Translations under genes and position numbers: made by a program | Assembly: GCA_951640165.1 (NCBI GenBank) | Contig: OX621260.1 | Span: 13,286,001 to 13,350,000 of the forward strand | DNA length: 64,000 bases | Reading direction: 5' to 3' | Source: Pseudoips prasinana | Taxonomy: Eukaryota; Arthropoda; Insecta; Lepidoptera; Nolidae | Shown: piece by piece, positions 24,601 through 29,980 of the stretch | How the letters are laid out: every line of letters begins with the position of its first letter | Numbering within the stretch: the first letter of the stretch is position 1 | The notes under the pieces: model-generated | What the model was told of the DNA's origin: nothing | Seen by the model: the letters and a program-made list of their open reading frames with translations, nothing else | Databases searched by the model: none

Positions 24601-25605
24601 ACTAACTGGCAAATAAATTGAAAAGTAAACTATTGGACAGATCAAGCTTAATAAATTAAACTTGTGGTAACTAATCAATAAACTGTAGGAACGGGTTGTA
24701 ACGGGTAAAATAGCATAACTGTTCCTGTTCCACATAACAGTTTCAAAAAACTGAAATTTTGCCATATCATAATGTTATTTTATATAGCCTGTTTACTAAA
24801 AGGATGAATGATAGAAAATTTACAGAAGAAGTATACCTGGCTTGTGTGAATGGCACAACCGTCGGACCATATTGGAGATGTTCTCAAGAAAGGCCAGGTC
24901 AGATGTACCCTAAACTACCGAGTATGTAGGAAGAATATAATGACAATAAACGAGGCAAAAGAGGTGTACAAAAATTGTACCGCACCGACTAAACCTAACC
25001 TGCCGTGGACTTCTTCTGGCGCCTGATGAGGTAGCCCCGGGAACGCGGGTATGCTGCTCCGGTGACAAGGCAGAGCCTATACTATGGCCACCAGACAACT
25101 GATAAAAATACTTATACATACATATTATACAATACAATCATAAACGAAAAGGTTCATGACTTTGAAGAGCAGAGAAAATCCGAGCTGGATCCGAAACGCG
25201 ATGCTCTTAAGACTAAACCACCAGCTGTCATATTTTACAACTATGTCGATGGTGTTCTCACGTGCAGTTCAGCGTCTCAGATTGGATACTGTAGTCATCT
25301 AAGGTCGCATGTGAGAACTGATCATCCTAGCTCCTTAACTAATCAGTAGCAGTCACCATAGCCGAAATTCGCTGGGAAGTTATATACCTATGGATATACA
25401 TACATATGGATGGGCTTTTTCGGTTCATAAATAGAAAACAGTCGCGAAAAATCCATAATCAGTTTTTCTTTACCTTGATGAACCTGAATATGAGTTCTTG
25501 CTTTCTTCTCCGCGCTTCTTCCTCGAGATCAGCGCGGTGTTGCAGGTACCTGGCTCGTTCTTCATCAGACATCTTGGCCAATTTATTCACTTTGGGCTTC
25601 GGCAT
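639..25605 (-). CDS. DRC2: DRC2/CCDC65, dynein regulatory complex subunit 2 (3' end off window)
   Basis: This is a core coiled-coil subunit of the nexin-dynein regulatory complex, which links axonemal doublets and controls dynein in motile cilia and sperm flagella. Six exons join in one frame on the minus strand: 25605-25474 (start ATG), 24305-24192, 23120-22982, 21276-21053, 10217-10020 and 833-639. Each is bounded by AG/GT and the phases agree (0,0,1,0,0,0). The N-terminus starts MPKPKVNKLAKMSDEERARY and continues as charged coiled coil with NQQWRFILRKIK, a pattern typical of DRC2. About 334 residues are present; the family is usually near 480, so the C-terminal third lies left of position 1. 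The 10.8-kb intron between exons 4 and 5 holds the OBP gene, and the next 9.2-kb intron holds a mariner and a Jockey LINE. The identity rests on remembered family pattern, not an alignment. Confidence 0.88.
834..1590. other. AT-rich intron sequence, nothing recognised
   Basis: This is DRC2 intron sequence between exon 6 and the mariner. I see no open frame with coding character and no clear repeat boundary. Confidence 0.5.
1591..2876 (-). mobile_element. Mariner transposon with intact ends
   Basis: The element is flanked by TA (1591-1592 and 2875-2876). Its terminal inverted repeats start GGTCTTTACCTATGAAATTG and match for about 25 bases before a single mismatch. The length of about 1.28 kb is standard for mariner. 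The transposase frame inside is uninterrupted, so the copy looks young and possibly autonomous. It is inserted in a DRC2 intron. Confidence 0.9.
1668..2687 (-). CDS. Mariner transposase (DD34D)
   Basis: This cut-and-paste transposase of the Tc1/mariner superfamily acts on the flanking terminal repeats. An N-terminal helix-turn-helix region (RRGSNAAQAARNI, GRPKT linker) is followed by the catalytic domain. The first Asp is in TCDEKW, the second in HDNARPHTA and the third in SPDLAPTDYYFF, with exactly 34 residues between the second and third, so DD34D as in true mariners. From the Met of MDTLKIRV the protein is 339 aa, close to the usual 345. The frame is open further upstream, but that Met matches the family start. 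No stop or frameshift is present. Confidence 0.9.
   Translation of the reverse strand: MDTLKIRVIMEYEYRRGSNAAQAARNINDVYGANTTNQRTTCYWFARFRSGNFDLKNEPRGRPKTLVDNDELKAVVEADDTQSTAELAAAFDVSVKTILVHLRQIGKVKKLDKWVPHELNDRQREVRVETCLALLNRHTNEGILNRIVTCDEKWILFDNRKRSASWLDPGSAPKQCPKRKLTPRKVMVTVWWSSAGVIHHSFLPNGVSITADVYCEELSTMMEKLAHLQPALVNRSSPLLLHDNARPHTAQQTVSKLQELGLEALRHPPYSPDLAPTDYYFFQNLDNFLAGKKFNTREAVQNAFEEFVASRPADFFKKGINKLPLRWQRCIDCMGDYFD
2996..3041. repeat. Single fold-back palindrome, 21-bp arms
   Basis: Perfect 21-bp arms (2996-3016 and 3021-3041) surround the 4-nt centre AAAG. No terminal-repeat element explains it. Apart from this hairpin, nothing is recognised between 2877 and 3374. Confidence 0.8.
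3375..3963 (+). repeat. Interspersed repeat family A (CCGGCTAAGTGC...GGAACCCTAAAA)
   Basis: The copy starts near ACCGGCTAAGTGCAAGTCGG, has a GACAGACAGACAGA tract and ends with CGGAACCCTAAAA. Related copies lie at 17805-18393 (+), 27152-27748 (-) and 34305-34798 (+). The family is widespread in moth sequence as I remember it, but I cannot name it with certainty. No coding content is seen. Confidence 0.7.
4080..4226. mobile_element. MITE, TTTGACAGATTGGGGTA family (degenerate copy)
   Basis: Inverted arms ATCAAATTTCCCCAATT and AATTTGACAGATTGGGGTA surround a short AT-rich core. Better copies are at 28840-28980 and 35856-35996, and another weak one at 12165-12300. The outer ends are eroded here. 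Confidence 0.6.
4550..6259 (-). CDS. Jockey LINE ORF2, reverse transcriptase part
   Basis: This is the C-terminal half of the LINE polyprotein that copies element RNA at the nicked target. Motifs in order are YRPISLLCAMGKLYE, GFRARHSSVHQVHRIVE, the catalytic FFDVAKAFDKVW, GVPQGSVLAPLLFSLY and the catalytic FADDTALYYSS, followed by the thumb and an Arg-rich tail. The frame is open for 569 codons, but it is not in the frame of the upstream endonuclease. A single missing base near 6250 separates them, so this Met is probably not a natural start. Residues from LRPIRAG onward are nearly identical to the 54892-55817 copy. Confidence 0.88.
   Translation of the reverse strand: MHGRLETQCSPSTLPVDPEHLNEVDSEVERRLAIPLPPTPTAPSREDADVVDDDDDPLRPVTIEEVKTLIRDLRPRKAPGYDGITNRVFKQLPLLLLSLMVAIFNAAFSNNIFPHQWKQANVIGIPKPGKPKSDPANYRPISLLCAMGKLYERIIHARLSSYIHANDILPDEQFGFRARHSSVHQVHRIVEHILVKAARQRAHTGALFFDVAKAFDKVWHNGLLYKLFELKVPDRLVHILRDFLTDRTFSYRVEGNYSSLRPIRAGVPQGSVLAPLLFSLYTSDIPRPDKAHLALFADDTALYYSSRSTSVIHRELQSSADALGEWFRKWRIEVNPTKSAAVLFSRIDPAPTADPVRMFGEPIPWEKKTKYLGVILDRKLNFKDHLRYARNRASFALYRLHGLLNARSKMSLENQVRIYKTCIRPMMTYASPVFAHAKDRFIHFLQVVQNKFMRRAAGAPWFVRNKSLHADLQLPTIRQWMKQASKRYFDSATHHPSKLVVQAVKYTPSRLSRKHRRPKNVIDESDDEITVYLNQIKSIRDSRNTAQPIFRTRRMRVRPRTRRDHQRPP
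6244..7503 (-). CDS. Jockey LINE ORF2, apurinic-like endonuclease part
   Basis: This N-terminal part of ORF2 nicks the target DNA to prime reverse transcription. Motifs seen are GFYNADGLARQRDEVAEFL, LFLVQETFLK (catalytic Glu), SAYLPPDKE, VAGDLNSKYEQW and SDHRPVILS (catalytic Asp-His). The start ATG overlaps the gag stop as TAATG (7505-7501), the arrangement known from other LINEs that reinitiate ORF2 translation. The frame ends at a TAG just after ECMAV, where one base appears to have been lost before the reverse transcriptase frame. Confidence 0.87.
   Translation of the reverse strand: MAVHPLMTPQFTCRLKPRSLKIGFYNADGLARQRDEVAEFLCDHQLDLFLVQETFLKPSKRRSPTVANYRIVRNDRTHSAKGGTLIYFKKSLHCVPLDPPVLKNIEVSVCRIGMTGHQPITIVSAYLPPDKEILLSDLQALYDLDGSVIVAGDLNSKYEQWSCRTSNSNGRALANHLAIIPFDPIVPLEPTHFPRIDSHRPDILDIALLKNTNLRLASVEVLHELDSDHRPVILSLASRTSHSGADSNLPPRYVTDWQKLEGKLKSATSEHLDSIPSLIETPEQTHAAIGSFTTHIQIQMNECSREVPAADAFRRWKLPEDLRELVTEKNAAIRAFDSYNTLENRTRMRELQRTVRERMTERRDSGWDRTLAEIQPSRKAFWNLCKRLKTGTDWTIPPLTRPNQRPAFDDDEKAECMAV
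7503..8520 (-). CDS. Jockey LINE ORF1 (gag-like), N-terminally truncated
   Basis: This nucleic-acid-binding ORF1 protein packages LINE RNA. The visible order is a PRE_C2HC-like region (LRGSLPIDSIKEDLTTQG to DMVLVHL), then three zinc knuckles. Two are exact CX2CX4HX4C (CHNCQLYGHSSKNC, CVKCLTPGHHTSDC) and one is a longer variant (CVNCQSLGHPANYRGC). A Pro/Ala/Lys-rich tail follows. The upstream residues MVYIFGRYIY come from the flank, so the first part of gag is missing. It ends in TAA overlapping the ORF2 ATG. Confidence 0.85.
8549..8594. repeat. Single fold-back palindrome at the 5' edge of the Jockey copy
   Basis: Perfect 21-bp arms (8549-8569 and 8574-8594, AAACCAAAGAGAATTAGG...) surround the centre CTAC. 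It lies a few bases beyond the truncated 5' end of the LINE and may mark the insertion or its repair. Confidence 0.8.
8930..9085 (+). mobile_element. Diverged Jockey LINE 3' UTR fragment
   Basis: TTAGAGCGACAGTTGCAC, then CCGCCCAGATTAGGGTTAGAA and CCGGCGCGGATGGCACC, parallel the 3' UTR at 55885-56020 with many differences. It is an old copy in the opposite orientation to the LINE next to it. Confidence 0.5.
9086..10019. other. AT-rich DRC2 intron, nothing recognised
   Basis: No coding frame or clear repeat boundary is visible. A short imperfect hairpin (GAAACTGATTA and TAATCAGTTTC) lies at 9684-9716. Confidence 0.4.
10341..10559 (+). mobile_element. Helitron-like non-autonomous element
   Basis: The element begins TCTATATAAATTAAAATG and ends CGCCGGGACAGCTAG followed by T. 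This is the TC...CTAG/T layout of a Helitron. No target duplication is present, as expected. Confidence 0.6.
10622..10669. repeat. Fold-back duplication with repeated centre GAAGT
   Basis: Perfect 19-bp arms at 10627-10645 and 10651-10669 surround GAAGT. The same GAAGT also stands immediately before the left arm (10622-10626). This fits the one-sided limit of the shared-centre rule seen at the four double fold-backs. Confidence 0.8.
11134..11316 (+). repeat. Imperfect tandem duplication, unit about 90 bp
   Basis: Two diverged units each carry CACCTAGAACTAAC, ATGCTGTTA and GCGCGCATCGTAAAAATTCA. No function is apparent. Nothing else is recognised between 10670 and 11630. Confidence 0.6.
11632..11795 (+). 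mobile_element. tRNA-derived SINE, body and tail only
   Basis: ATATTTGTGTGATGAGCACG...AGTACAAGCTTTGCTTAGTT...GTGTGACATTGTCCCTAGAT matches the body and tail of the full copy at 58705-58910. The tRNA head is missing. Confidence 0.7.
11799..11843. repeat. Single fold-back palindrome after the SINE tail
   Basis: Perfect 21-bp arms AAACTCACAATCCACAGCAA... (11799-11819 and 11823-11843) surround ATA. It begins directly after the ATT-rich SINE tail. Confidence 0.8.
12165..12300. mobile_element. MITE, TTTGACAGATTGGGGTA family
   Basis: CAAATCTGACAAATTTATTT...CCAATTGGGGAAATTTGACA is followed by GATTGGGGTACCTTGATGTG, as in the copies at 28840 and 35856. The left end is diverged. Confidence 0.55.
12470..12775. 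other. GC-richer unclassified stretch in an AT-rich intron
   Basis: It contains GCTCTAGGTAAGCTTCCTTC and a second GGTAAGCTTCCTTCGCAG about 140 bases later, plus CCCGCGAACCCCGGCGCAGG and an A10 run. Base composition differs from the surroundings, suggesting an inserted repeat that I cannot name. Confidence 0.35.
13265..13510 (+). repeat. Diverged repeat also present at 53365-53600
   Basis: Shared blocks are GAAAGCCCCCGA, AAGAACCACCGCAAGGAAAA and GGTTCATCCGTTTCA, against GAAAACCCCCGACG, AAGACCCACCGCAAGGAA and CGGTCCATCCGTTTGA in the other copy. The family is not named. From 13511 to 14248 I see only a weak 14-bp hairpin (13652-13691). Confidence 0.5.
14249..14254 (+). promoter_or_regulatory. 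Possible TATA box of the odorant-binding protein gene
   Basis: TATATA lies 55 bases upstream of the ATG at 14304, leaving room for a start site near 14280. Only position and sequence support it. Confidence 0.3.
14304..19348 (+). CDS. Odorant-binding protein, probably Obp59a-like (complete, 5 exons)
   Basis: This is a secreted six-helix ligand-binding protein of the insect PBP/GOBP family. Exons are 14304-14360, 14918-15385, 16215-16460, 17082-17208 and 19245-19348. All have AG/GT borders and compatible phases, giving 333 aa. Residues 1-19 (MCLVKYHVLILCLLVIKCY) form a signal peptide. Cysteines at 23, 41, 246, 250, 293, 306, 315 and 324 give CX3C, X42, X12 and X8, the classical spacing, plus extra cysteines. 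About 200 residues of low-complexity, charged DRMGN repeats lie between C41 and C246. The C-terminus has CEFSKNLLMC and EKGRSNCDDW. The long insert and extra cysteines suggest Obp59a, which in Drosophila is tied to hygroreception; that subfamily call is inference. The gene is nested, antisense, in a DRC2 intron. Confidence 0.85.
15755..15935 (+). mobile_element. tRNA-derived SINE in OBP intron 2
   Basis: A tRNA-like head carries a B box in ATCGTGGGTTCGATTCCCAC, followed by AAATATTTGTGTGGC and a diverged body (ATGTCTGAGTGTCATTTAT). The head does not fold as a complete tRNA. Confidence 0.65.
15966..16197. repeat. Double fold-back: 33-bp and 81-bp arms, both centred on GG
   Basis: The first palindrome has perfect arms at 15966-15998 and 16001-16033. 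The second has arms at 16034-16114 and 16117-16197 with one mismatch. They abut exactly and both have GG at the centre. The outer arms form one repeat also seen, without fold-back, at 43020-43115 (TTTATTGCACACAGAAA and ACACAGGCGAGCTTAACTC). The structure ends 17 bases before OBP exon 3. Confidence 0.9.
16731..16902 (+). mobile_element. Lep1-like Helitron, complete
   Basis: It starts TCCTACTAATATTATAAAGG and ends with the hairpin GCGGGTAAAACCGC followed by GGGGCACAGCTAG and T. TC at the 5' end, a 3' hairpin and CTAG are Helitron hallmarks. A degraded relative precedes it at about 16600-16728. Confidence 0.75.
17234..17392 (-). mobile_element. RTE-derived short element
   Basis: AGCTGAAGACCTCCACGGC and GGACAAAGGCCTC match the 3' end of the RTE at 36362-39585. 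CTGCCCGTTCTCTG, CCCTCGGAACGACTTCTACG and GATGAGATGGGGTGG match its 5' end, with the body missing. It is the same class as 50932-51188 and lies in OBP intron 4. Confidence 0.7.
17805..18393 (+). repeat. Interspersed repeat family A
   Basis: AAAACCGGCCAAGTGCGATTCGG at the start, GACAGACAGACAGACAGAC in the middle and GGTTCCGTTTTTTGCCATTT at the end. This is the best preserved plus-strand copy, in OBP intron 4. Confidence 0.75.
18770..19213 (+). mobile_element. Lep1-like Helitron split by a second Helitron
   Basis: The outer element starts TCACACTAATATTATAAAGG and ends CCGCGGGGCACAGCTAG. At 18921-19167 it is interrupted by an element that starts TCTTATATATATATATAAAT and ends TACCGGGCCGCTAG. That is the same family as the free copy at 35577-35815. 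The host sequence resumes with TAATTTATAAAGTTTAACGC. Confidence 0.7.
19395..19400 (+). terminator. Polyadenylation signal of the OBP gene
   Basis: AATAAA lies 47 bases after the stop codon. Confidence 0.7.
19530..19772 (-). mobile_element. tRNA-derived SINE
   Basis: Minus-strand copy. The tail GGGACATTATTTACACACGG comes first, then the head GGTGGGAATCGAGCCCACGA and CAACCACGCCAACAGG. This is the common SINE family of the window. Confidence 0.75.
19940..20542 (+). mobile_element. PIF/Harbinger-type element, internally deleted
   Basis: The terminal repeats GGGTGTTACCACACCAATC are flanked by TAA on both sides (19937-19939 and 20543-20545), the 3-bp duplication of Harbinger. Both subterminal zones are packed with ATCGATCG/GTCGACG motifs (about 19956-20110 and 20404-20520). 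The core retains only the start of a transposase frame. Confidence 0.8.
20147..20320 (+). pseudogene. N-terminal remnant of Harbinger transposase
   Basis: The 57-codon frame MYSQEDALLLASTILLVLLL...RRTLWMRPFFKAKDR ends at a stop. The hydrophobic start followed by an R-R-x-W-x-R-P-F/W motif is characteristic of insect Harbinger nuclease N-termini. No DDE catalytic residues are present. The open frame extends upstream to 20027 through subterminal repeats, which are not coding. Confidence 0.55.
20756..20942 (+). mobile_element. Lep1-like Helitron
   Basis: It starts TCACACTAATATTATAAAGG and ends AACCGCGGGGCACAGCTAG. It lies 111 bases beyond DRC2 exon 4 in the OBP-bearing intron. Confidence 0.7.
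21583..22053 (+). repeat. Interspersed repeat family B
   Basis: It begins ATACCAGTCAAGTGCGTGCC and GACTCGCGCACAAAGGGTTC, has TTGTATGGGAGTCCTTAAAT and ends GGTGACAGACAGACAGACAGA then GCAGAACCCTAATAA. Relatives are at 56876-57459 and 62841-63119. A fragment like that at position 75 (CCTGCCGTGGACTTCT) is embedded near 21705. Confidence 0.65.
22118..22372 (+). repeat. Repeat shared with 51590-51800
   Basis: GAAACATCTATAGCCGCACG, TCTGGCGTGGCGACGCATGC and GCCAGGCGTCCCGTGACGG occur in both copies. This copy has an extra perfect 20-base palindrome CGTGGCGACGCGTCGCCACG that is deleted in the other. From 22373 to 22981 the DRC2 intron is AT-rich with nothing recognised. Confidence 0.7.
23325..23545 (-). 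mobile_element. tRNA-derived SINE
   Basis: The tail ACGCACGGCCATCTGATCCC comes first and the head GGTGGGAATCGAACCCACGA with CAACCACGCCAACCGG last, on the minus strand, in a DRC2 intron. Confidence 0.75.
23835..24035 (-). mobile_element. tRNA-derived SINE
   Basis: Same family: CCAAACTAAGCAGAGCTT in the tail and GGGTGGGAATCGAACCCACG in the head. It lies between DRC2 exons 2 and 3. Confidence 0.7.
25150..25349 (+). pseudogene. Possible LINE polyprotein C-terminal fragment
   Basis: The frame ends with HDFEEQRKSELDPKRDALK, then a spoiled zinc-finger-like tail (LTCSSASQIGYCSHLRSHVR). Many lepidopteran LINEs end in a basic E-E-x-R-R region followed by C-x2-C...H-x3-H. The second cysteine is lost. 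Another origin cannot be excluded. Confidence 0.35.
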
Positions 25606-25723
25606 TTTGGCGGCTTATTCTTACTAAAGGAAATAAAGAAAAGTTACATGTTATTAAAGTTATTGCTATTCTGGGAGGCTAACTGGGAGGTTTCTGCCTT
25701 GTTAGACTAGCGATAGTGTGTTT

Positions 25724-26334
25724 GTGAGCGTCAGAATGGCTGGTTGCCTATGGCAGGCGGCTCTGAAAGTATATTGAAGAATTGCTATCCAATTGCTTAT
25801 ATTTGCTTCATTTCTTATATAATTGCTACATATTATACGTTCAGAGAAATATGAATATTGTTTTGACCAGCCATTCTGACGTCAGGATGGATGGTTGACA
25901 GCGTGAACGACGTAAAATTTCTAAAAGTTTGTTGTATCAATAATTGCTTACTAATTGCTTCATTCACCAATTTAAGTTTGAGATTCGTACATACATTAGA
26001 AAAAAAAATAGCTTTTAGAAGAAAAAGAAGAAAGAAGAAAATGTTTTTATTAATATTTGTAATTGTAAATGCCTGCAAGATTTGAACAAGACGCTGTAGC
26101 ACAAAAAAAACTGTTGCCTTTCCAAATTATCAGGCATTTCTTCGTACAAATATTAATAAAAGCTATATTTTTTTACCTAATGTAAGCTCAAACTTAAATT
26201 GGTGAATGAAACATTTAATGGTACAACGAACTTTTAGAAATTCTGCAAATATAAGCAATTGGATAGCAATTATTATTCAATATATCTACTTTCAGAGCCG
26301 CCCTACATCGGCAACCAGCCATTCTGACGCTCAC
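25724..26334. mobile_element. Long-TIR element with 8-bp target duplication, hAT-like
   Basis: The ends GTGAGCGTCAGAATGGCTGG are inverted, and similarity continues inward for most of the 611 bp. Flanks are GTGTGTTT (25716-25723) and GTGTGTTC (26335-26342), 7 of 8 identical. An 8-bp duplication suggests hAT, but no transposase is present. It sits about 120 bp upstream of the DRC2 start codon. Confidence 0.65.
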
Positions 26335-26342
26335 GTGTGTTC

Positions 26343-26680
26343 AGCCGTAGATAATAAGGTCCTGAGATCAAATCCCGGGTCGAGCCAAAAAATGATTTTG
26401 GGATTTTTCCTTAAAAATAAATTTCTCAGTAATAGCGCTAGTACCAGCGAAATACTAAAACCAGCCGTGTCGCTAGTCGTCCCATCGGATCATGAGAGTG
26501 ATGGAATAGAAAGTGCCCCTGTGTTTACGCACACACTTGTGCACTACAATATGTCTGACGCAGTTGGCTTGTCTCCATTGAAACTGGCCGTGTGGTCGAA
26601 ATTAGGCTGCAGGCCTAATTTCGACATTATTATTAAATGGGAGGTTAAAAATAAAAACGCGCTCTGTTGTCAGGGTTCGT
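26343..26680 (+). mobile_element. SINE of a second family, partial
   Basis: GGTCCTGAGATCAAATCCCGGG is a degenerate tRNA B-box region. AGTGATGGAATAGAAAGTGC and CTCCATTGAAACTGGCCGTG follow. Minus-strand copies are at 29060-29518 and 41850-42225. A 13-bp fold-back (26595-26607 and 26613-26625, centre TGCAG) sits at its 3' end. Confidence 0.6.
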
Positions 26681-26804
26681 GTTCGTTATGAGTATACTAC
26701 GTGAGCTCGACAAATGGATGTGCTATTAACGCTTATGCGACAAAAGTGTACTGCGACTCACTATAGTTCGAATGCACGCTTGTGCGACACACTGAAAAGC
26801 GATT

Positions 26805-26852
26805 CGATCGTTTAAATTATTAAATAAAATTATTTAATAATTTAATCGATCG
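26805..26852. repeat. Single fold-back palindrome, 22-bp arms
   Basis: Arms 26805-26826 and 26831-26852 have one mismatch around AAAT. From 26853 to 27151 the sequence is AT-rich with nothing recognised. Confidence 0.7.
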
Positions 26853-27151
26853 ATAAACCTATGTCTCTAAGCAGCTAAGTCGAAAAAAAGGCAACTGTTT
26901 GTTGAGACCCATACCTGGGGACATACTGTTTTTGTACGAATATCGACAGTGTTCCCCTGCGTTTTTACAAAAAAGTGACTAATAATTTAAAAAGTTATAC
27001 ATATAAACATAGTAACATAACATCTAAGCATCTTATTCCATAATATAACAACAATATTTACAAGATATTTATATTTAATATTGTTTTTGGATTTTTATTT
27101 CATAGGGACACGATAGGAGTATGTACTTTTAAAGTTGATTGACCCAATTAC

Positions 27152-27748
27152 CTTTTTAGGGTTCCGTAGCCAAATGGCAAAAAACGGAACCCTTATAGAT
27201 TCGTCATGTCTGTCTGTCTGTCTGTCCGTCCGTATGTCACAGCCATTTTATTCCGAAACTATAAGAGCTGTACTATTGAAACTTGGTAAGTAGATGTATT
27301 CTGTGAACCGCATTAAGATTTTAACACAAAAATAGAAAAATAATAATAATTTTGGGGGTTCCCCATACATAGAATTGAATAACAAAAATTTTTTTGTTCA
27401 TCGTAGTCATACATGTGGGGTATCTATAGATAGGTCTTCAAAAATGATATTGAGGTTTTTAATATATTTTTTTTCTAAACTGAATAGTTTGCGCGAGAGA
27501 TACTTCCAAAGTGGAATAATGAGTGTAACTTCCCTGTAACCTGTAACCCTGTAATTTCTAAAATAAGAGAATCATAAGACTAAAAAAAATATATGATAAC
27601 AACGAAAATTGGTTTGAACGAGATCTAGCAAGTAGTTTTTTTTAATACGTCATAAACCGCAATTTGATTACATTTAATCAACTGAAATACTTGCTGCTAC
27701 GGAATCCTTCATGTGCGAGTCGAACTCACACTTGGCCGGTTTTTTGCA
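27152..27748 (-). repeat. Interspersed repeat family A, minus strand
   Basis: It starts TTTTTAGGGTTCCGTAGCCA and ends CACTTGGCCGGTTTTTTG. The GTCTGTCTGTCTGTCTGTCC tract lies near 27209. Confidence 0.75.
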
Positions 27749-27861
27749 TGCTTTTTTGGCAGAATGAATAGGATCGTAAAAAACTGTAAACACTTAAATG
27801 TCTATGTACCTACATTCTTAGCAAATAAAATATTGATTGATTGATTGAAAAAAATATAATA

Positions 27862-28200
27862 ATATCCTGTGACATTATTTAAACACGGTCATCTGATCCC
27901 AAACTAAGCAGAGCTTGTACTATGGAAACCAGATAACTGATATACTATGTAGTATATCAGTTATCTGGTTTCCATAGTACAAGCTCTGCTTAGTTTGGGA
28001 TCAGATGACCGTGTTTAAATAATGTCACAAAGAAAAGTAGAATATGTATTCTACTTTTCTTTCGTAAATACATACTTATATAGATAATTATATCCAGACT
28101 CAGGACAAACAGACATGTTCATGCACACAAATATATGTCCCGGGTGGGGACCGAACCGAACGAAGGCAAGCATTTGCCAACCCCGCCAACAGGCCCGTCA
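27862..28200 (-). mobile_element. tRNA-derived SINE carrying a double fold-back
   Basis: The outer sequence is the common SINE in minus orientation (tail ATCCTGTGACATTATTTAAA; head GGTGGGGACCGAACCGAACG). Two abutting palindromes interrupt it. One has perfect 80-bp arms (27868-27947 and 27950-28029), the other perfect 16-bp arms (28029-28044 and 28047-28062). Both are centred on TG. Removing the inverted copies restores ordinary SINE order. Confidence 0.85.
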
Positions 28201-28584
28201 TATGAAATTGAGAAATTTTCCGTAATTGGCTATGAGATAAAGAAAGTGTGTTCTCGCATCTCTTTCTCCCCATACAGTAAACTAAACGAATCGTCACTCT
28301 TTCTCTTTCTAACTTCACTAACTTATATCTCCATTTCAACTTTATTTCACCTCGCCCGACCACACATTTCGTAACGCTCTCGTAACGCATTCACCAGCTT
28401 ACTCCCCAAGTCATACGTATAGAAGTTTTACGTCAATTTCGCTAATAATAAAAAATTTCCTCTTCTCTTGAAAGAACACGTAGGTATAGCAAGATTTGCT
28501 TAATTAAAAAAGAAAAGATAAAGAGAATATTAAATCTACGTTTTAATTTTAACGAACTGTGGCCCGCACTTTTACTCACGGTAT

Positions 28585-28714
28585 ACTTTATAAATTATAA
28601 CTTATGTGTTAAACCAGGGTGTCAAATTTTATGAAAATCGCTCCAGCCGTTTAGCCGTAAAGAAGTAACAAACATACACACTCACAAACTTTCGCCTTTA
28701 TAATATTAGTGTGA
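28585..28714 (-). mobile_element. Lep1-like Helitron, truncated
   Basis: CGCTCCAGCCGTTTAGCCG, AAGAAGTAACAAACATACAC and TTATAATATTAGTGTGA give the 5' half on the minus strand. The CTAG end is missing. Confidence 0.65.
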
Positions 28715-28839
28715 TTTAAGACTATTGAGAGAATTATCGAAAAGTTTTATGTCTGTTAAGTTACTGTTATAATTGTTAGTGGAACGGCATGGCATAAGAA
28801 TGAGTTACGAGTGTATTTTTTTTTTACAAAATCTTGCTG

Positions 28840-28980
28840 GTACAGACGCTAGCACATCAAGCTAACTCAATCTGTCAAATTTCCCCAATTGAAAGTGAAC
28901 CTTATCCTTTTGAGATAAAGTTGAAAATCTATAAAATAAATTTGACAGATTGGGGTAGGTGGATGTGCTGGCGTCTGTAC
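28840..28980. mobile_element. MITE, CAGACGC...GCGTCTG family
   Basis: Inverted ends GTACAGACGCTAGCACATC and GATGTGCTGGCGTCTGTAC enclose AATTTGACAGATTGGGGTA arms. If the repeat begins at CAGACGC, the flanking duplication is TA. This is the best copy of the family. Confidence 0.8.
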
Positions 28981-29059
28981 AAAAAGTGGCTTATTTTGCC
29001 GTATCTATAGACTGATCGCGTATCTACGTGCTTTACATCTCTGCTAACTTACGGTAATA

Positions 29060-29518
29060 ATAATGTCCTCGCCATTGAGGCCAATCTCAATAGAGGTTAG
29101 CCATCTGCGCGGGACATATTATAGTGCACAAGTGTGTGCGCAAACACAGGAGCACTTTCTATTCCATCACTCTCATGAACCGATGGGACGCCTAGCGACA
29201 CGACCGGAAAGAGGTCAGATACAGCACCGACGGCTTTACGTGCTCTGCGAGACACGGGGGTATAATACCGCCAACTCCCAGATTTCGTCAGTTCGAATAA
29301 CGAAAGACCTCCCGTACAAATATTGATGGTTTTTAATCACCCCAAAGAAAATCGCCAACGTCTCCTTGTCCAGCTGGCTATAAGACTTCTAGGCTGATGC
29401 TGAGAAATTTTTATTTTGACAGTAAAGTCCCAAAATCACTTTTGGCCCGACCCGGGATTTGAACCCAGGACCTCGTTCTCTGCGGGGGAACACGCTACCG
29501 CTATACCAACGAGGGAGA
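29060..29518 (-). mobile_element. SINE of the second family
   Basis: The head at the right, with CCCGACCCGGGATTTGAACCC (B box) and ACACGCTACCGCTATACCAA (A box), lies on the minus strand. The body includes AGGAGCACTTTCTATTCCAT. It ends in the 20-bp fold-back at 29511-29550. Confidence 0.65.
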
Positions 29519-29550
29519 GGCAGATATATATATATATCTGCCTCTCCCTC
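29511..29550. repeat. Perfect zero-loop palindrome at the SINE end
   Basis: GAGGGAGAGGCAGATATATA is followed directly by its complement. It lies 24 bases left of the Ginger transposon, next to an (AT)n run. Confidence 0.75.
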
Positions 29551-29980
29551 ATATATATATATATATATATATATGTTATGGTCTAAGTGAGAAATTGCGC
29601 ATTATACATAATGCCCGGTCATTATGAAAAATGCCAAATATGAGAGTACAAGTTGATAAGAATTATATAAATTCAAATAATCAAAATGACCGGGCATTAT
29701 ACATATTGTTCATCATCTTTTGGGCAGAGTAATACAAACATATTTAACTACTATTTTTTTATTGTAATTGTCATTTAACTTAACATTGTCATTGTCATTA
29801 AACTAAATATTTAACCATTCAACTCATTTGACTCATGATTTGGATTAATTATCAAGGATAACATTACGAATCCACTAGTATTTGCAATAAAAACTTAAGG
29901 AAAGTCATATTAAAAATATAGCATAAAACATATTAAAACATGAAACAAGAATTGCACAACATGTCTAATATTGTTATCTA

